DNA from: Pseudovibrio ascidiaceicola
Lineage (GTDB): Bacteria > Pseudomonadota > Alphaproteobacteria > Rhizobiales > Stappiaceae
Length of the DNA stretch: 64,000 nt
Reading direction: 5' to 3'
Assembly: GCF_900114245.1 (NCBI RefSeq)
Contig: NZ_FOSK01000003.1
Span: forward strand, 248,001-312,000
Below are positions 26,030 through 35,655 of this stretch, one piece after another. Position numbers and translations under genes: made by a program. The notes beneath the pieces were generated by a model that was not told the DNA's origin, did not search any database, and saw only the letters and a list, made by a program, of their open reading frames with translations. Every line of letters begins with the position of its first letter. Position 1 is the first letter of the stretch.

Positions 26030-26650
26030 CTAAAATCCAAGGTTCTGGACCGTATCCACCACAAAGAATGCACCACGGCTTTCAATGCCAACAACCCGTC
26101 CGCCCTCGCCTTCCCGCTCTTGCAAATGCGGTGCGAGCTCATGAACCAGTGTCCGCGCAAACAACGCTTCCAGCCGATCACGCACAAGGATGTAAGGCTT
26201 CAACCCACCATCTTCGTCCTGCTGCACAAACCGGATCGGGTTATCAGGCCCTGCTTCAACCACATCACCACAATTGGTCCGAATGGTAATCACCTGCTCT
26301 CCGTCCTGCTGGTGAATATCCATCTCCACGCCTACAAACGGCGCATCTTCAACGGTCAGACCAATCTTCTCAACTGGCGTTACAAGATAGTACTTGCCGT
26401 CTTCTTCCTGCTTCAACACAGTCGAAAACAGATGCACCAGAGCCTCACGCAGAATGGGCGTGCCCATGTAATACCAGGATCCATCCCGTTTGATCTGCAT
26501 ATCCAGATCACCACAGAACTCCGGGTTCCAAAGATGGATGGGAGGCAGGCTCTTGGACTGTCCTGCACGCGAAATCAAAGCCTGAAGCCCTTTGGGCATC
26601 TCTTTGATTTCCGGAATGCTCTTTTCTTTAAGTTCGCTCACCACGGTCAT
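26030..26650 (-). CDS. DUF1285 domain protein
   Basis: A 206-residue protein with the DUF1285 pattern: PIHLWNPEFCGDLDMQIKRDGSWYYMGTPILREALVHLFSTVLKQEEDGKYYLVTPVEKIGLTVEDAPFVGVEM. Structures in this family show a two-domain all-beta fold with a suggested sensory role, but no activity is known. The frame stays open to 26737; ATG 26650 is preferred since upstream residues look non-coding. First gene of the DUF1285-NUDIX-DUF6111-CCA-DUF1284 operon and divergent from the MoxR cluster. Confidence 0.85.
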   Translation of the reverse strand: MTVVSELKEKSIPEIKEMPKGLQALISRAGQSKSLPPIHLWNPEFCGDLDMQIKRDGSWYYMGTPILREALVHLFSTVLKQEEDGKYYLVTPVEKIGLTVEDAPFVGVEMDIHQQDGEQVITIRTNCGDVVEAGPDNPIRFVQQDEDGGLKPYILVRDRLEALFARTLVHELAPHLQEREGEGGRVVGIESRGAFFVVDTVQNLGF

Positions 26651-27104
26651 TCTACCAATACATCGGAACACACCACTATTGGGGTAATATGGTGTCACGC
26701 AAGCTCTAACGCTACCCTCCCCCAAAGCCCGCGCCAAGTTATACCTTTGCGATAAGCACCAAGGCTACAAGATAGAAACGTCATTGGCGTCCTCAACTCA
26801 GCACGCAATGCTCTCAATTCTCAGGGGCTAACGGATTCTCAGCCCTCAGACTCACTATCTGTTCACAGAAATGCCGTTAGGGTAGAGCCAACCAAACTAT
26901 AACCCAGGGATGCTCTGACCCCGATCATATCAAAACATTTTGAAACTGGCTTTCGCGCCTTGCATTGCACTTCTGCCTGCATAGTCAGCCTATTGCTGAA
27001 AAGTACAGGCCTATAAATTTGCTAGGGATCGCCTTTTTTAAAACCGAGTATGATGCAAAGGTGAGCTAGGCAGGGTTGCAACGCGCGACGAAAAGAGAGC
27101 AGCG
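26651..27104. other. Divergent intergenic region, DUF1285 / MoxR
   Basis: 454 bases that must hold the promoters of two divergent operons. I see no repeat, terminator or supportable small gene. A 7-bp inverted pair CTAACGG / CCGTTAG brackets about 45 bases near 26.83-26.88 kb, too weak to interpret. Confidence 0.5.
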
Positions 27105-28118
27105 ATGAACACCAATATGACAGGCATGCCCCCCAAACCAGAGGATATAGTCGCACGTACAGAGGCGGCTTGTGAGAAAATCCGACAGGCAAAAGAGGAA
27201 ATCGCCCGTTCCATATTTGGTCAGGAAAGCGTTGTCGAACGCACTTTGGTGACGATTCTCTCCGGCGGGCACGGCCTGCTGGTCGGCGTTCCCGGTCTTG
27301 CAAAAACCAAACTGGTAGAAACTCTGGGAACAGTGCTCGGCCTCGATTCCAGCCGTATCCAGTTCACACCAGACCTGATGCCCTCTGATATTCTGGGTTC
27401 AGAAGTGATGGAGGAAGCCCCGGACGGCAAGCGTTCCTTCCGCTTCATTCCCGGCCCGGTCTTCGCCCAGCTACTCATGGCGGATGAGATCAACCGCGCC
27501 AGCCCGCGAACCCAGTCCGCTCTCCTGCAATCCATGCAAGAATACCACGTTACGATCGCAGGCCATCACCACGACTTGCCTGCCCCCTTCCACGTACTGG
27601 CCACTCAGAACCCGCTTGAACAGGAAGGCACCTACCCTCTGCCGGAAGCCCAGCTCGACCGCTTCCTCATGCAGATTGATGTCCATTATCCGGACATGGA
27701 TGCAGAACGCCGTATTCTGCTCGAAACCACAGGTGCAACGGAAGCCAAATCCAAACAGGTGCTGCAACTTGAAGAGCTGCGCGAGATGCAACAACTCGTG
27801 CGTCACATTCCGGTCGGCGAAACCGTCATGGACGCCATCTTGAAACTGGTCAGAGCAGCCCGCCCCGGCGAAGCCGATGGCTTTGAAGACCTCACGCCCT
27901 ATATCGCATGGGGTCCCGGTCCGCGCGCCAGTCAGGCACTCATGTTGACTGTTCGCGCTCGCGCATTAGCGGACGGGCGCCTGTCTCCAAGCGTTGATGA
28001 TGTCATGGCACTGGCAGAACCTGTGCTGCAGCACCGCATGGCACTCACCTTTGCCGCCAGAGCCGACGGAAAAACCATTCCGCAACTGCTCAAAGACATA
28101 AAAGAACGCATCGCCTAA
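27105..28118 (+). CDS. MoxR-family AAA+ ATPase
   Basis: A 337-residue MoxR ATPase. Walker A is GVPGLAKTK, Walker B LLMADEINRASPRTQSALLQSMQE, followed by sensor 1 VLATQNPLEQEGTYPLPEAQLDRFLM and the C-terminal lid GPRASQALMLTVRARALADGR. Members act as chaperones that mature or insert complexes together with von Willebrand A (VWA) domain proteins. First gene of a four-gene plus-strand cluster; the next, DUF58, follows after 22 bases. AAAGAGAG upstream gives a moderate ribosome site. Confidence 0.96.
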   Translation: MNTNMTGMPPKPEDIVARTEAACEKIRQAKEEIARSIFGQESVVERTLVTILSGGHGLLVGVPGLAKTKLVETLGTVLGLDSSRIQFTPDLMPSDILGSEVMEEAPDGKRSFRFIPGPVFAQLLMADEINRASPRTQSALLQSMQEYHVTIAGHHHDLPAPFHVLATQNPLEQEGTYPLPEAQLDRFLMQIDVHYPDMDAERRILLETTGATEAKSKQVLQLEELREMQQLVRHIPVGETVMDAILKLVRAARPGEADGFEDLTPYIAWGPGPRASQALMLTVRARALADGRLSPSVDDVMALAEPVLQHRMALTFAARADGKTIPQLLKDIKERIA

Positions 28119-28140
28119 CAACAAGCCGACAGGATCGCAT

Positions 28141-29067
28141 ATGTTATCTTCGAGGACCACTCCTCAAGACAGACAGGAAAACATCTTCGGCTTAACGGGC
28201 GAAGCGCAATCCCTTGCTGATACCCTGCCAGAGCTGCTGGTTGAGGCAAAACGCATTGCAGCCAATGTCACCGCAGGCTGGCATGGACGCCGCCGCGCAG
28301 GCCCCGGTGAAACCTTCTGGCAATTCCGCCCTTTCCTCTCTGGTGAAGCCGCCCAGCAAGTTGACTGGCGCCGCTCTGCCCGAGACGACAACTTGTATGT
28401 GCGTGAGCGCGAATGGGAAGCAGCCCAAACCATCTGGGTCTGGGCAGACCTCTCCGCCTCCATGCGTTTCCAAAGCAGACAAGCCACCGCCTCCAAACGC
28501 GACCGCGCTCTGCTTCTCATGTTGGCTCTTACTTATGCTTTGAATGAAGCAGGCGAGCGTGTCGGCCTGGCAGGCCTGACAAGACCACTTGCCAGTAGAA
28601 ATGGTGTGCAAACCATTGCTGAAACTCTAGCCCACGAAAACCCAGAGGCAACACTGCCAAATCCGGAAGGTATCCGCCGCTTCTCTGAGATTGTGCTCTT
28701 CTCTGACCTGCTCGACCCACCGGAAAAGCTGGAAGAGTGGATGGCCAACATCGCCAGCACAGGCGCCAAGGGGCATCTCATTCAACTGCTGGACCCGATT
28801 GAAGAAACCTTTCCCTTCACTGGCCCTACCCAGTTCGAAGACCCAGAGAATGGAGAGCAGCTTAAGGCAGGCCGCGCGCAAACTTGGCAACAAGAATACC
28901 TGCACCGCCTCGCTGCGCATAAAGACCAGATCAACTCACTCGCCCGTAAATTCGGCTGGAGCTATACGTTGCACCACACAGACCGCCCAGCGGTCGAGCC
29001 GTTAATGTTGCTTCATTCCCGTCTGGCAGACGCACCACAACACAAAATGAGAGGAGATCATCAATGA
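28141..29067 (+). CDS. DUF58 domain protein
   Basis: A 308-residue protein containing the DUF58 core RRAGPGETFWQFRPFLSGEAAQQVDWRRSARDDNLYVREREWEAAQTIWVWADLSASM, followed by a VWA-like part (VLFSDLLDPPEKLEEWMANIASTGAKGHLIQLLDPIEETFPF). The DLSASM sequence resembles a MIDAS DxSxS metal site. DUF58 proteins are the usual partners of MoxR ATPases; many are membrane-anchored, but this one shows no helix. Stop overlaps the next gene's ATG by four bases, so translation is coupled. Confidence 0.93.
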   Translation: MLSSRTTPQDRQENIFGLTGEAQSLADTLPELLVEAKRIAANVTAGWHGRRRAGPGETFWQFRPFLSGEAAQQVDWRRSARDDNLYVREREWEAAQTIWVWADLSASMRFQSRQATASKRDRALLLMLALTYALNEAGERVGLAGLTRPLASRNGVQTIAETLAHENPEATLPNPEGIRRFSEIVLFSDLLDPPEKLEEWMANIASTGAKGHLIQLLDPIEETFPFTGPTQFEDPENGEQLKAGRAQTWQQEYLHRLAAHKDQINSLARKFGWSYTLHHTDRPAVEPLMLLHSRLADAPQHKMRGDHQ

Positions 29068-31871
29068 TGGGCTCTCTTCTCCCAATCGGGTTTGCTGCGC
29101 CATGGGTTCTCACCGCACTCGCGGCTCTACCCGTCTTATGGTGGCTGCTCCGCACCACGCCGCCACAGCCAGCACACGTCAAATTCCCGCCTCTGCGTCT
29201 CTTACTTTCTCTTCGCAATAAAGAGGAAACCCCGCAGCACACCCCATGGTGGTTAATCCTGCTGCGCCTTATGCTGGCAGCAATCCTGATCATCGCCATG
29301 GCTGGCCCTGTCTGGAAACCGCTGGATATTGCAGAGCCTAAAACAGGCCCACTTTGGCTCATTGTCGACAATGGCTGGGATGCCTCCGCAGATTGGGATC
29401 GCCAAATCCGCATGGCAGAGCTGATGGTTGACGGCGCAGCGCAGAACAACAGAACCGTCATGCTGGTCACCACCGCAGATGGCCCAGCCCAGCCCATGCG
29501 CCTTTCCAGTGCGCAGGAGGTTGCCGATCAACTTCGCGCCCTAACGCCTCAAGGTTGGCAAGCTGCCCGGTCAGAGCTCATTCCAGCCTTGCAAAAGCAA
29601 GCAGAACAGAACGCTCCCGGTGCAATTTTGTGGTTCTCCTCTCCCTTAGAAGAACCATCCACCACAAGCTTTGCAAGGGGATTGGCCAGCATTGCAAGAG
29701 CTTCAGATGTGCGCGAAAGCTCATTCCTCATTTATCGCTCCGAAACCCCGGTCTACGCGCTCAAACAGTTACAAAACACCGCTGGCGCCATGACCACTAC
29801 AGTCCTCCGCCATCCTGCGCCACTGGCCGAGACACTGACGGTCCGAGCCTTTGATCGCAAGCAACGGGCTATTGCAGAACAAACCATCGAGATGAAAGCT
29901 GGCCAAAGCACCGCCGAAATTTCATTGGAACTGCCATCAGAGCTGCGCAACGATATCACTAAGCTCTCCATTTTAGGCAAGGCCAGCGCTGGCAGCACTG
30001 TACTCGTAGATGAACAATGGCGGCGCCGTAAGGTTGGTCTTTTCGCTGGCGGCTTTTCTGACCGCTCCCAGCCTCTGCTCTCGCCACTTTATTATCTAGA
30101 ACGCGCGCTGGCTCCTTTCGCAGACCTTCCACCAGCAAAAAGCACAGACATCACCACGGCCATTTCCGACTACTTTGACAAAGGCATTTCCGTTCTAGTC
30201 CTTGCTGAAGTCGGCACCCTGCCTAAAACCACAGAGGCTGACATCGCCAGTTGGGTTTCCAAGGGCGGCACTTTGATACGCTTCGCTGGCCCACAGCTGC
30301 CGGAAAAGCAAGACTCTCTCATCCCCGTTGCCCTCCGATTGGGCGATCGTAAACTGGGAGGTTCCCTCTCCTGGAAAGAGCCGCAGGCACTCAAATCCTT
30401 TTCTGAAAACAGCCCGTTCCGCTCAATCAGCCTGCCCAAAGACGTCACCGTAAATCGCCAGGTACTTGCAGAGCCAACTGCTGACCTACCTGACAGAACA
30501 TGGGCTTCTCTGGAAGACGGAACACCTCTCGTCACGGCTAAGAAACATGGTAACGGAACCATTGTCCTGTTCCATGTCACTCCTGATACCAAGTGGTCCA
30601 ACCTGCCTCTGTCCGGTGGGTTTGTGGATATGCTACGGGCCATCACAAGCATTTCATCAACCGCAGTTTTCAATCCAGATGACGAAGAAGGAACAACATC
30701 TGCATCTGCCCTGCCTCTGCTTAAAATGCTGGATGGCTATGGCAAACTCACGCCGCCCTCTGCCAATCATAAACCTATTTTGGAGCGCGACTTTGCAACC
30801 ACCCATCCGGGCCGCGACACCCCCCCGGGTCTCTACGGCACCGACGATGCAGCCCGCGCACTCAACCTCATGGAAGATGAGGACAACCTGATCCCACTCG
30901 ATCTGAAGCCTCTGTCCATGGCAAAGATACTCGACTACCCTTCAGAAAAACCGCTGGACCTTCGTGGCTGGTTCTTCTCCATCGCAATCCTGCTTGCCTT
31001 GCTGGACACCCTCGCGCTTCTCTGGCTCTCTGGTAAACTACGCCGCCGCCAGTTCACGCACGCAGCCATTCTCCTGCTCATCGCCTCCAGCCTGAGCTTG
31101 ACAGGCGCAGATAAATCACGGGCACAAGACAACGCAGAACAGTTCGCCCTTGACGCCTCATTAGATACGCGCCTTGCCTATGTGCTAACAGGCGTGCCAG
31201 AGGTGGACGAAATCAGCCGCTCCGGGTTATTCGGACTCACCAGATTGCTCACAGACAGAACTGCATTAGAACCTGAAGCTCCAATTGGTCTGGACCTGCA
31301 AAACCACGAGTTGGCCTTCTTCCCGATTATCTATTGGCCCATTGATGCTGGCATGCAGATGCCAAGCCCAGAAGCCATGTCACGGATCAGCGCCTACATG
31401 CGCAACGGCGGCACAATCCTGTTTGATACCAGAGATGCATTTGGAACCGGCTCAAACTCACCAAACAAGCTGAAGCTTCAGCAGCTCTTACGCGGATTGG
31501 ACATCCCTAGCCTGGAACCTGTTCCGCAAGATCATGTACTGACGAAAACCTTCTACATTCTGGATAACTTCCCGGGTCGCTACAATCAAAGCCCCATGTG
31601 GGTACAGGCCAGCGCAACCACCTCTGACGGCAGCCGCCCCGTGCGTGCAGGCGATGGCGTTTCGCCCATCATGATCAGTGGCAATGACTTCGCCGCAGCA
31701 TGGGCCATCGATACGGAAGGGAACTACCTCTATCCAACCATTCCCGCAGACGGAAATCAGCGTGAGATGGCGGCGCGTGTAGGCATCAACATCCTCATGT
31801 ACACCATGACAGGCAACTACAAGGCAGATCAGGTTCACATCCCTGCCCTGCTGGAACGTATCGGCCAATAG
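29064..31871 (+). CDS. Large membrane protein with BatA-like N-terminus and DUF4159
   Basis: A 935-residue protein. N-terminus: two helices around FAAPWVLTALAALPVLWWLLRTTPP and TPWWLILLRLMLAAILIIAMAGPVW, the BatA/aerotolerance layout. Residues about 90-620 form a large extracytoplasmic region with a VWA-like segment. Two more helices (GWFFSIAILLALLDTLALLWLSG, FTHAAILLLIASSLSL) precede a C-terminal DUF4159 domain from about residue 700 (DTRLAYVLTGVPEVDEISRSGLFGLTRLLTDRTALEPEAP...FFPIIYWPIDAGMQ...ISAYMRNGGTILFDTRD). Function unknown; it is the probable membrane platform of the MoxR cluster. Confidence 0.92.
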   Translation: MMGSLLPIGFAAPWVLTALAALPVLWWLLRTTPPQPAHVKFPPLRLLLSLRNKEETPQHTPWWLILLRLMLAAILIIAMAGPVWKPLDIAEPKTGPLWLIVDNGWDASADWDRQIRMAELMVDGAAQNNRTVMLVTTADGPAQPMRLSSAQEVADQLRALTPQGWQAARSELIPALQKQAEQNAPGAILWFSSPLEEPSTTSFARGLASIARASDVRESSFLIYRSETPVYALKQLQNTAGAMTTTVLRHPAPLAETLTVRAFDRKQRAIAEQTIEMKAGQSTAEISLELPSELRNDITKLSILGKASAGSTVLVDEQWRRRKVGLFAGGFSDRSQPLLSPLYYLERALAPFADLPPAKSTDITTAISDYFDKGISVLVLAEVGTLPKTTEADIASWVSKGGTLIRFAGPQLPEKQDSLIPVALRLGDRKLGGSLSWKEPQALKSFSENSPFRSISLPKDVTVNRQVLAEPTADLPDRTWASLEDGTPLVTAKKHGNGTIVLFHVTPDTKWSNLPLSGGFVDMLRAITSISSTAVFNPDDEEGTTSASALPLLKMLDGYGKLTPPSANHKPILERDFATTHPGRDTPPGLYGTDDAARALNLMEDEDNLIPLDLKPLSMAKILDYPSEKPLDLRGWFFSIAILLALLDTLALLWLSGKLRRRQFTHAAILLLIASSLSLTGADKSRAQDNAEQFALDASLDTRLAYVLTGVPEVDEISRSGLFGLTRLLTDRTALEPEAPIGLDLQNHELAFFPIIYWPIDAGMQMPSPEAMSRISAYMRNGGTILFDTRDAFGTGSNSPNKLKLQQLLRGLDIPSLEPVPQDHVLTKTFYILDNFPGRYNQSPMWVQASATTSDGSRPVRAGDGVSPIMISGNDFAAAWAIDTEGNYLYPTIPADGNQREMAARVGINILMYTMTGNYKADQVHIPALLERIGQ

Positions 31872-31908
31872 TAAGCCAGTAAACAAGACGCGGAGCACAG
31901 CTACACAC

Positions 31909-33993
31909 ATGACATGGTCTCTTTCCATCGACCCGCTTTTGCCCCTTCCGGCAATTATCGCGCTTGGAGTGATCATAGCTCTGGTCTGTGCCTACCTCCT
32001 CTTCGTCGGCATGCGCGGTGCTCTGATCCGTTCCGCCGCCCTGGCTTTGCTGGTTCTGGCCCTGCTCAACCCGGCAGTCTTACGAGAGGATCGAGAGTAC
32101 CTGCCAAGTACCGTTGTCGTCGTCTCCGACAACAGTCAAAGCCAACAGCTGGAGAACCGTGCAGAGCTGACCGAGGCTGCACGAGAGGGTATCGTCAACC
32201 AACTTAAAGCCCTCGATGGCATTGATTTGCGCCAAGTTTCTCTCAATGACACTTCCATGGAAAGCGGCGATGGCACCCGCGCCTTCACTGCAATCTCCAA
32301 TGAGCTGGCAGACGTCCCACCAGAAAGAATAGCCGGAGCCATTGTGATCACCGATGGTCAGATACACGATGTGCCAGTCACAGCTGAAAAGCTCGGCTTC
32401 TCCGCTCCGGTTCATGCACTCATCACAGGCCGCGAAGGCGAGTTTGACCGCCGCTTGAAAGTCGCCAAAGCCCCACGCTTTGGTCTGGTCGGCTCAACAC
32501 AGGTTGTCCAGCTGGAGTTGATTGAGGAAGGAACCCCGCAGCCGTTCGGCAATCGCGCTGAAATCATAGTGCGCCGCAATGGCGACATCCTGTCCAAACA
32601 GTTTATCGCTTCAGGCTATCCAGCTGAGATCGCTGTTGAGATCGAACACGGTGGCCAGAATATCTATGAGTTTGAGGTGGAAGCACTCGATGGCGAGCTG
32701 ACACCGCTGAACAACCGCGCACTCGTCACCATTGATGGCGTCCGCGAAAATCTTCGCGTCCTGCTGGTTTCCGGCTCTCCTCATGCAGGTGAGCGCACAT
32801 GGCGCAACTTGCTCAAATCAGATGCCTCCGTGGACCTCGTCCACTTCACTATTCTGCGCCCACCAGAAAAGCAGGACGGAACCCCAATCAACCAGCTGTC
32901 TCTGATCGCTTTTCCAACCCGTGAGCTGTTCTCTGTCAAAATCGACGAGTTCGACCTCATCATCTTCGACCGCTACGAACGCCGCGGTGTCCTGCCCCTG
33001 CTCTACTTCGACAACATCGCACGATACGTCAGTGACGGCGGTGCAGTCCTCATTGCAGGTGGCCCTGACTATGCAGAAGCCAACAGCATCTTCCGAACAC
33101 CGCTGGGCCGTGTGCTTCCAGCATCTCCAACTGGTGAGGTCTTTGAAGAACCCTTCTTTGCCAATGTCTCAGAGCTCGGCCTGCGCCATCCCGTAACACG
33201 CGACTTACCTGGAGCAGGCGAAAGCCCGCCACAGTGGAGCAAATGGTTCCGCCTCGTCGGCGCAAATGTGCAAGAAGGTCAGCCCATCATGACTGCGCTG
33301 GGCGACAAGCCTCTGCTCGTCCTCAGCCGCGTCGGCAAAGGCCGCGTTGCCGCCCTGCTCTCTGATCATGTCTGGCTCTGGGCAAGAGGATATGAAGGTG
33401 GAGGCCCGCACGTCCCGCTTCTGCGTAGGCTAGCGCATTGGCTCATGAAAGAACCGGATCTGGAAGAAGAAGCCCTGCGCTTGTCTTTGCGCGGTTCAAA
33501 TCTGCTAACAGAACGACAAACCCTTGCAAATCTGGTTGATCCGGTCACCCTCACAACTCCCTCTGGCAAAACAGAACAGCTGGAGCTGATAAAGGATACG
33601 TCAGGACACTGGACCGCATCCATCAAAGCAGATGAACTCGGCCTCTATTCAGCAACTGATGGTGCACACACCGCACTGATCAACGTCGGCCCGCCAAATC
33701 CAAAAGAGTTTCTCGAGGTGGTCTCCACCGCAGACAAACTGTCTGGCATCACTGAACAAACAGGCGGAGCAGCCTTACGGATCGGCGGCGACGACGGCGC
33801 ATCCCTATCACTACCCAATGTCATCGCACAACGGTCATCCGCTCAATATCATGGGAATGGTTGGATCGGCATCAAACGAACAGATGCCAGCATCTTGAAT
33901 GGCATAGACCGCTATCCACTCCTCATCGGCTTCCTCGGCCTCGCCTTGCTGTTAGGGCTGTTGTCCTTCACCTGGTACCGCGAAGGACGATAG
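31909..33993 (+). CDS. Large membrane protein with amidotransferase-like region
   Basis: A 694-residue protein, last of the MoxR cluster. N-terminal double helix (LPAIIALGVIIALVCAYLLFVG, LIRSAALALLVLALLNPAVL), then a VWA-like stretch (STVVVVSDNSQSQQLENRAELTEAAREG ... GAIVITDGQIHD), an immunoglobulin-like part, and an amidotransferase/ThuA-like segment (FDLIIFDRYERRGVLPLLYFDNIARYVSDGGAVLIAGGPDYAEA). A C-terminal helix YPLLIGFLGLALLLGLLSFTW anchors it again. No catalytic Cys of class I amidotransferases is visible in this segment, so it is probably a binding fold. Starts 37 bases after the DUF4159 gene. Confidence 0.88.
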   Translation: MTWSLSIDPLLPLPAIIALGVIIALVCAYLLFVGMRGALIRSAALALLVLALLNPAVLREDREYLPSTVVVVSDNSQSQQLENRAELTEAAREGIVNQLKALDGIDLRQVSLNDTSMESGDGTRAFTAISNELADVPPERIAGAIVITDGQIHDVPVTAEKLGFSAPVHALITGREGEFDRRLKVAKAPRFGLVGSTQVVQLELIEEGTPQPFGNRAEIIVRRNGDILSKQFIASGYPAEIAVEIEHGGQNIYEFEVEALDGELTPLNNRALVTIDGVRENLRVLLVSGSPHAGERTWRNLLKSDASVDLVHFTILRPPEKQDGTPINQLSLIAFPTRELFSVKIDEFDLIIFDRYERRGVLPLLYFDNIARYVSDGGAVLIAGGPDYAEANSIFRTPLGRVLPASPTGEVFEEPFFANVSELGLRHPVTRDLPGAGESPPQWSKWFRLVGANVQEGQPIMTALGDKPLLVLSRVGKGRVAALLSDHVWLWARGYEGGGPHVPLLRRLAHWLMKEPDLEEEALRLSLRGSNLLTERQTLANLVDPVTLTTPSGKTEQLELIKDTSGHWTASIKADELGLYSATDGAHTALINVGPPNPKEFLEVVSTADKLSGITEQTGGAALRIGGDDGASLSLPNVIAQRSSAQYHGNGWIGIKRTDASILNGIDRYPLLIGFLGLALLLGLLSFTWYREGR

Positions 33994-34052
33994 AAAAGCA
34001 TCTTAGACGGAAAAGTAATCTACAGGATGATCTAATTCTCCTGCTCAGCCTT

Positions 34053-34628
34053 TCATGTCGCCATTGCCAGCGAGCCCTGCATCATGTCAACCAGCTGGCT
34101 ATCGCTCTGCTTTGTGGCGACCAACGCAGGCTTCACATAGCCACCAACCACGGCCCCAGTCGGCATTTGCCCACCTTGCAACTTCAAAACGAGCAACCGG
34201 TCCGGATCAACAGGTCCCGGCAAAGTGATCTGTCCATGAGGCACCTGCTCATAACCGTGAGGCCCATAATAAGGATGATCACCAACCAGCAGGATGGATT
34301 GAACGCCCTGCGCTTTGGCCTCAGCCGCAACTGTCGTCAGCAGAAGACGACCCAGCCCCTGCCCTTTATAGGCAGCCTTCACGGTCAACGGCCCCAGCAA
34401 CATGCTCTGACTATTGCCAATCATGATGGGAGTGAGTTTCACAGACCCGGCAATCTCACCGTTGAGTTCTCCAACAAAACATAACTGAGAAGCTTGTTGA
34501 ACGCCTTCACGGATCTTGAACGCCGTCCGCTCAAAACGCGCAGGGCCAAACGCCTCTGCTTGCATCTGCTCAATCTCGGAGAAATCTGCTGGGGTTTCCT
34601 GCCGCACCAGCCATTTTGAAACTATCAT
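34053..34628 (-). CDS. GNAT-family N-acetyltransferase (YhbS-like)
   Basis: A 191-residue acetyltransferase. Motif A is visible in LGPLTVKAAYKGQGLGRLLLTTVAAEAKAQG (Q-G-x-G-x-x-L acetyl-CoA loop), followed by ILLVGDHPYYGPHGYEQVPHGQITLPGPVDPDRLLVLKLQ, which is typical of the YhbS/COG3153 branch. The frame starts at a GTG at 34640; ATG 34628 is the first Met and neither has a strong ribosome site. Convergent with the MoxR cluster. Substrate unknown. Confidence 0.88.
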   Translation of the reverse strand: MIVSKWLVRQETPADFSEIEQMQAEAFGPARFERTAFKIREGVQQASQLCFVGELNGEIAGSVKLTPIMIGNSQSMLLGPLTVKAAYKGQGLGRLLLTTVAAEAKAQGVQSILLVGDHPYYGPHGYEQVPHGQITLPGPVDPDRLLVLKLQGGQMPTGAVVGGYVKPALVATKQSDSQLVDMMQGSLAMAT

Positions 34629-34951
34629 GTCACATACCACAAATCGAAGGAGGAAGACCGTCGATCCGTGTGACTCGGGCAGTTAGACCGATGTTGGGAG
34701 CACACTGAGAACAGGACGGCACGATGCACCACGCGAGAGCAAGTCCCGCGCGTTCATTCGTCGTCGCTGTTCCCAGCAAATAGCCATAAGGCCCGTACCC
34801 CAATTTCTCGGTTCATCGCATGCCAGCGCACACGAAATATAATTTCATCTGACTAACTAACACGCAAATTTTCTGTCGTAAAGCACAAAACTAAGTGCAG
34901 ATGCGTATTCGTTAGTTGTAGGCCACTTTCATGTAGGTCCTTGAAAAACAA
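34629..34951. other. Intergenic region with a long imperfect hairpin
   Basis: 323 bases. At 34855-34917 arms AACTAAC-ACGCA and TGCGT-(ATTC)-GTTAGTT pair around a 35-base centre that itself holds GCAC/GTGC. A 19-codon plus-strand frame at 34724 has an AGGA in front but nothing else to support it. No gene called. Confidence 0.45.
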
Positions 34952-35422
34952 CTACCAATAGGGATCAGGCTCAGCTTCACCCGCAATTTCCTGCAGACGA
35001 CGCAGCGTCGCCGGGCTCACATCATCAGGCAAAGCATCCAACGCAAACAGTTGTAGATCTGAGATTTCCAGAGCCGGTCTTTTCCAGTTTGGATCTTGCT
35101 CAGTCAGGCTCACCTTAAAGAAGCCGACATGGTCCCGACCTGTTCCACCACGATTAAGATGCATGGAAAGCAACGCCACATCTGGCCCGCATCCATATCC
35201 TGTTTCTTCCGCCAGTTCCCTGCGAGCTGCCTCCGCCATCGTCTCCCCGGAATCGACACCGCCACCAGGAAAATACCAGCCCGGCAGATATTGATGCCGT
35301 ACGAGAAGGACTCGGTTTTCAGCATCAAATGCCGCAACGCGCGCACCCATCGTCATTCCACGACTCAAAAGAGCCACCGATTGCACCAGTATATTGATAA
35401 TTCGCGTCTTAAAGCTTGCCAC
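34952..35422 (-). CDS. NUDIX hydrolase
   Basis: A 156-residue NUDIX protein. The full box is GGGVDSGETMAEAARRELAEETGY, with all consensus residues; the lead ARVAAFDAENRVLLVRHQYLPGWYFPGG is typical of the short ADP-ribose/nucleotide type. The substrate cannot be assigned. The frame extends to 35482; I favour a GTG at 35422, which has GAGG seven bases upstream, because the preceding residues are hydrophobic and appear to come from AT-rich intergenic DNA. Monocistronic on the minus strand. Confidence 0.88.
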   Translation of the reverse strand: MASFKTRIINILVQSVALLSRGMTMGARVAAFDAENRVLLVRHQYLPGWYFPGGGVDSGETMAEAARRELAEETGYGCGPDVALLSMHLNRGGTGRDHVGFFKVSLTEQDPNWKRPALEISDLQLFALDALPDDVSPATLRRLQEIAGEAEPDPYW

Positions 35423-35606
35423 GTCTGGCCTCACAATCAATATAAAACACTGATATAACAGCACTATATTCTGAAATATCATTCATGCAAAAAGTGCATA
35501 CCACCCTTGCAAAACTAACACTACACAACCCACAGGATAGGCGTAGAAAGAGATCAAAGAATAAGCATACGCCCAAAAATTAATCAGGGCGGCCCCATCA
35601 CCTACT

Positions 35607-35612
35607 TATAAT
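35607..35612 (+). promoter_or_regulatory. -10 box upstream of small ORF
   Basis: Perfect TATAAT at 35607-35612, 43 bases before the small ORF start. No matching TTGACA -35 is seen at 16-18 bases, so the promoter call is tentative. Confidence 0.35.
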
Positions 35613-35655
35613 AGACACCCAATCCGCGTTTCCCGGATCGCAGGAGTAACACGTC

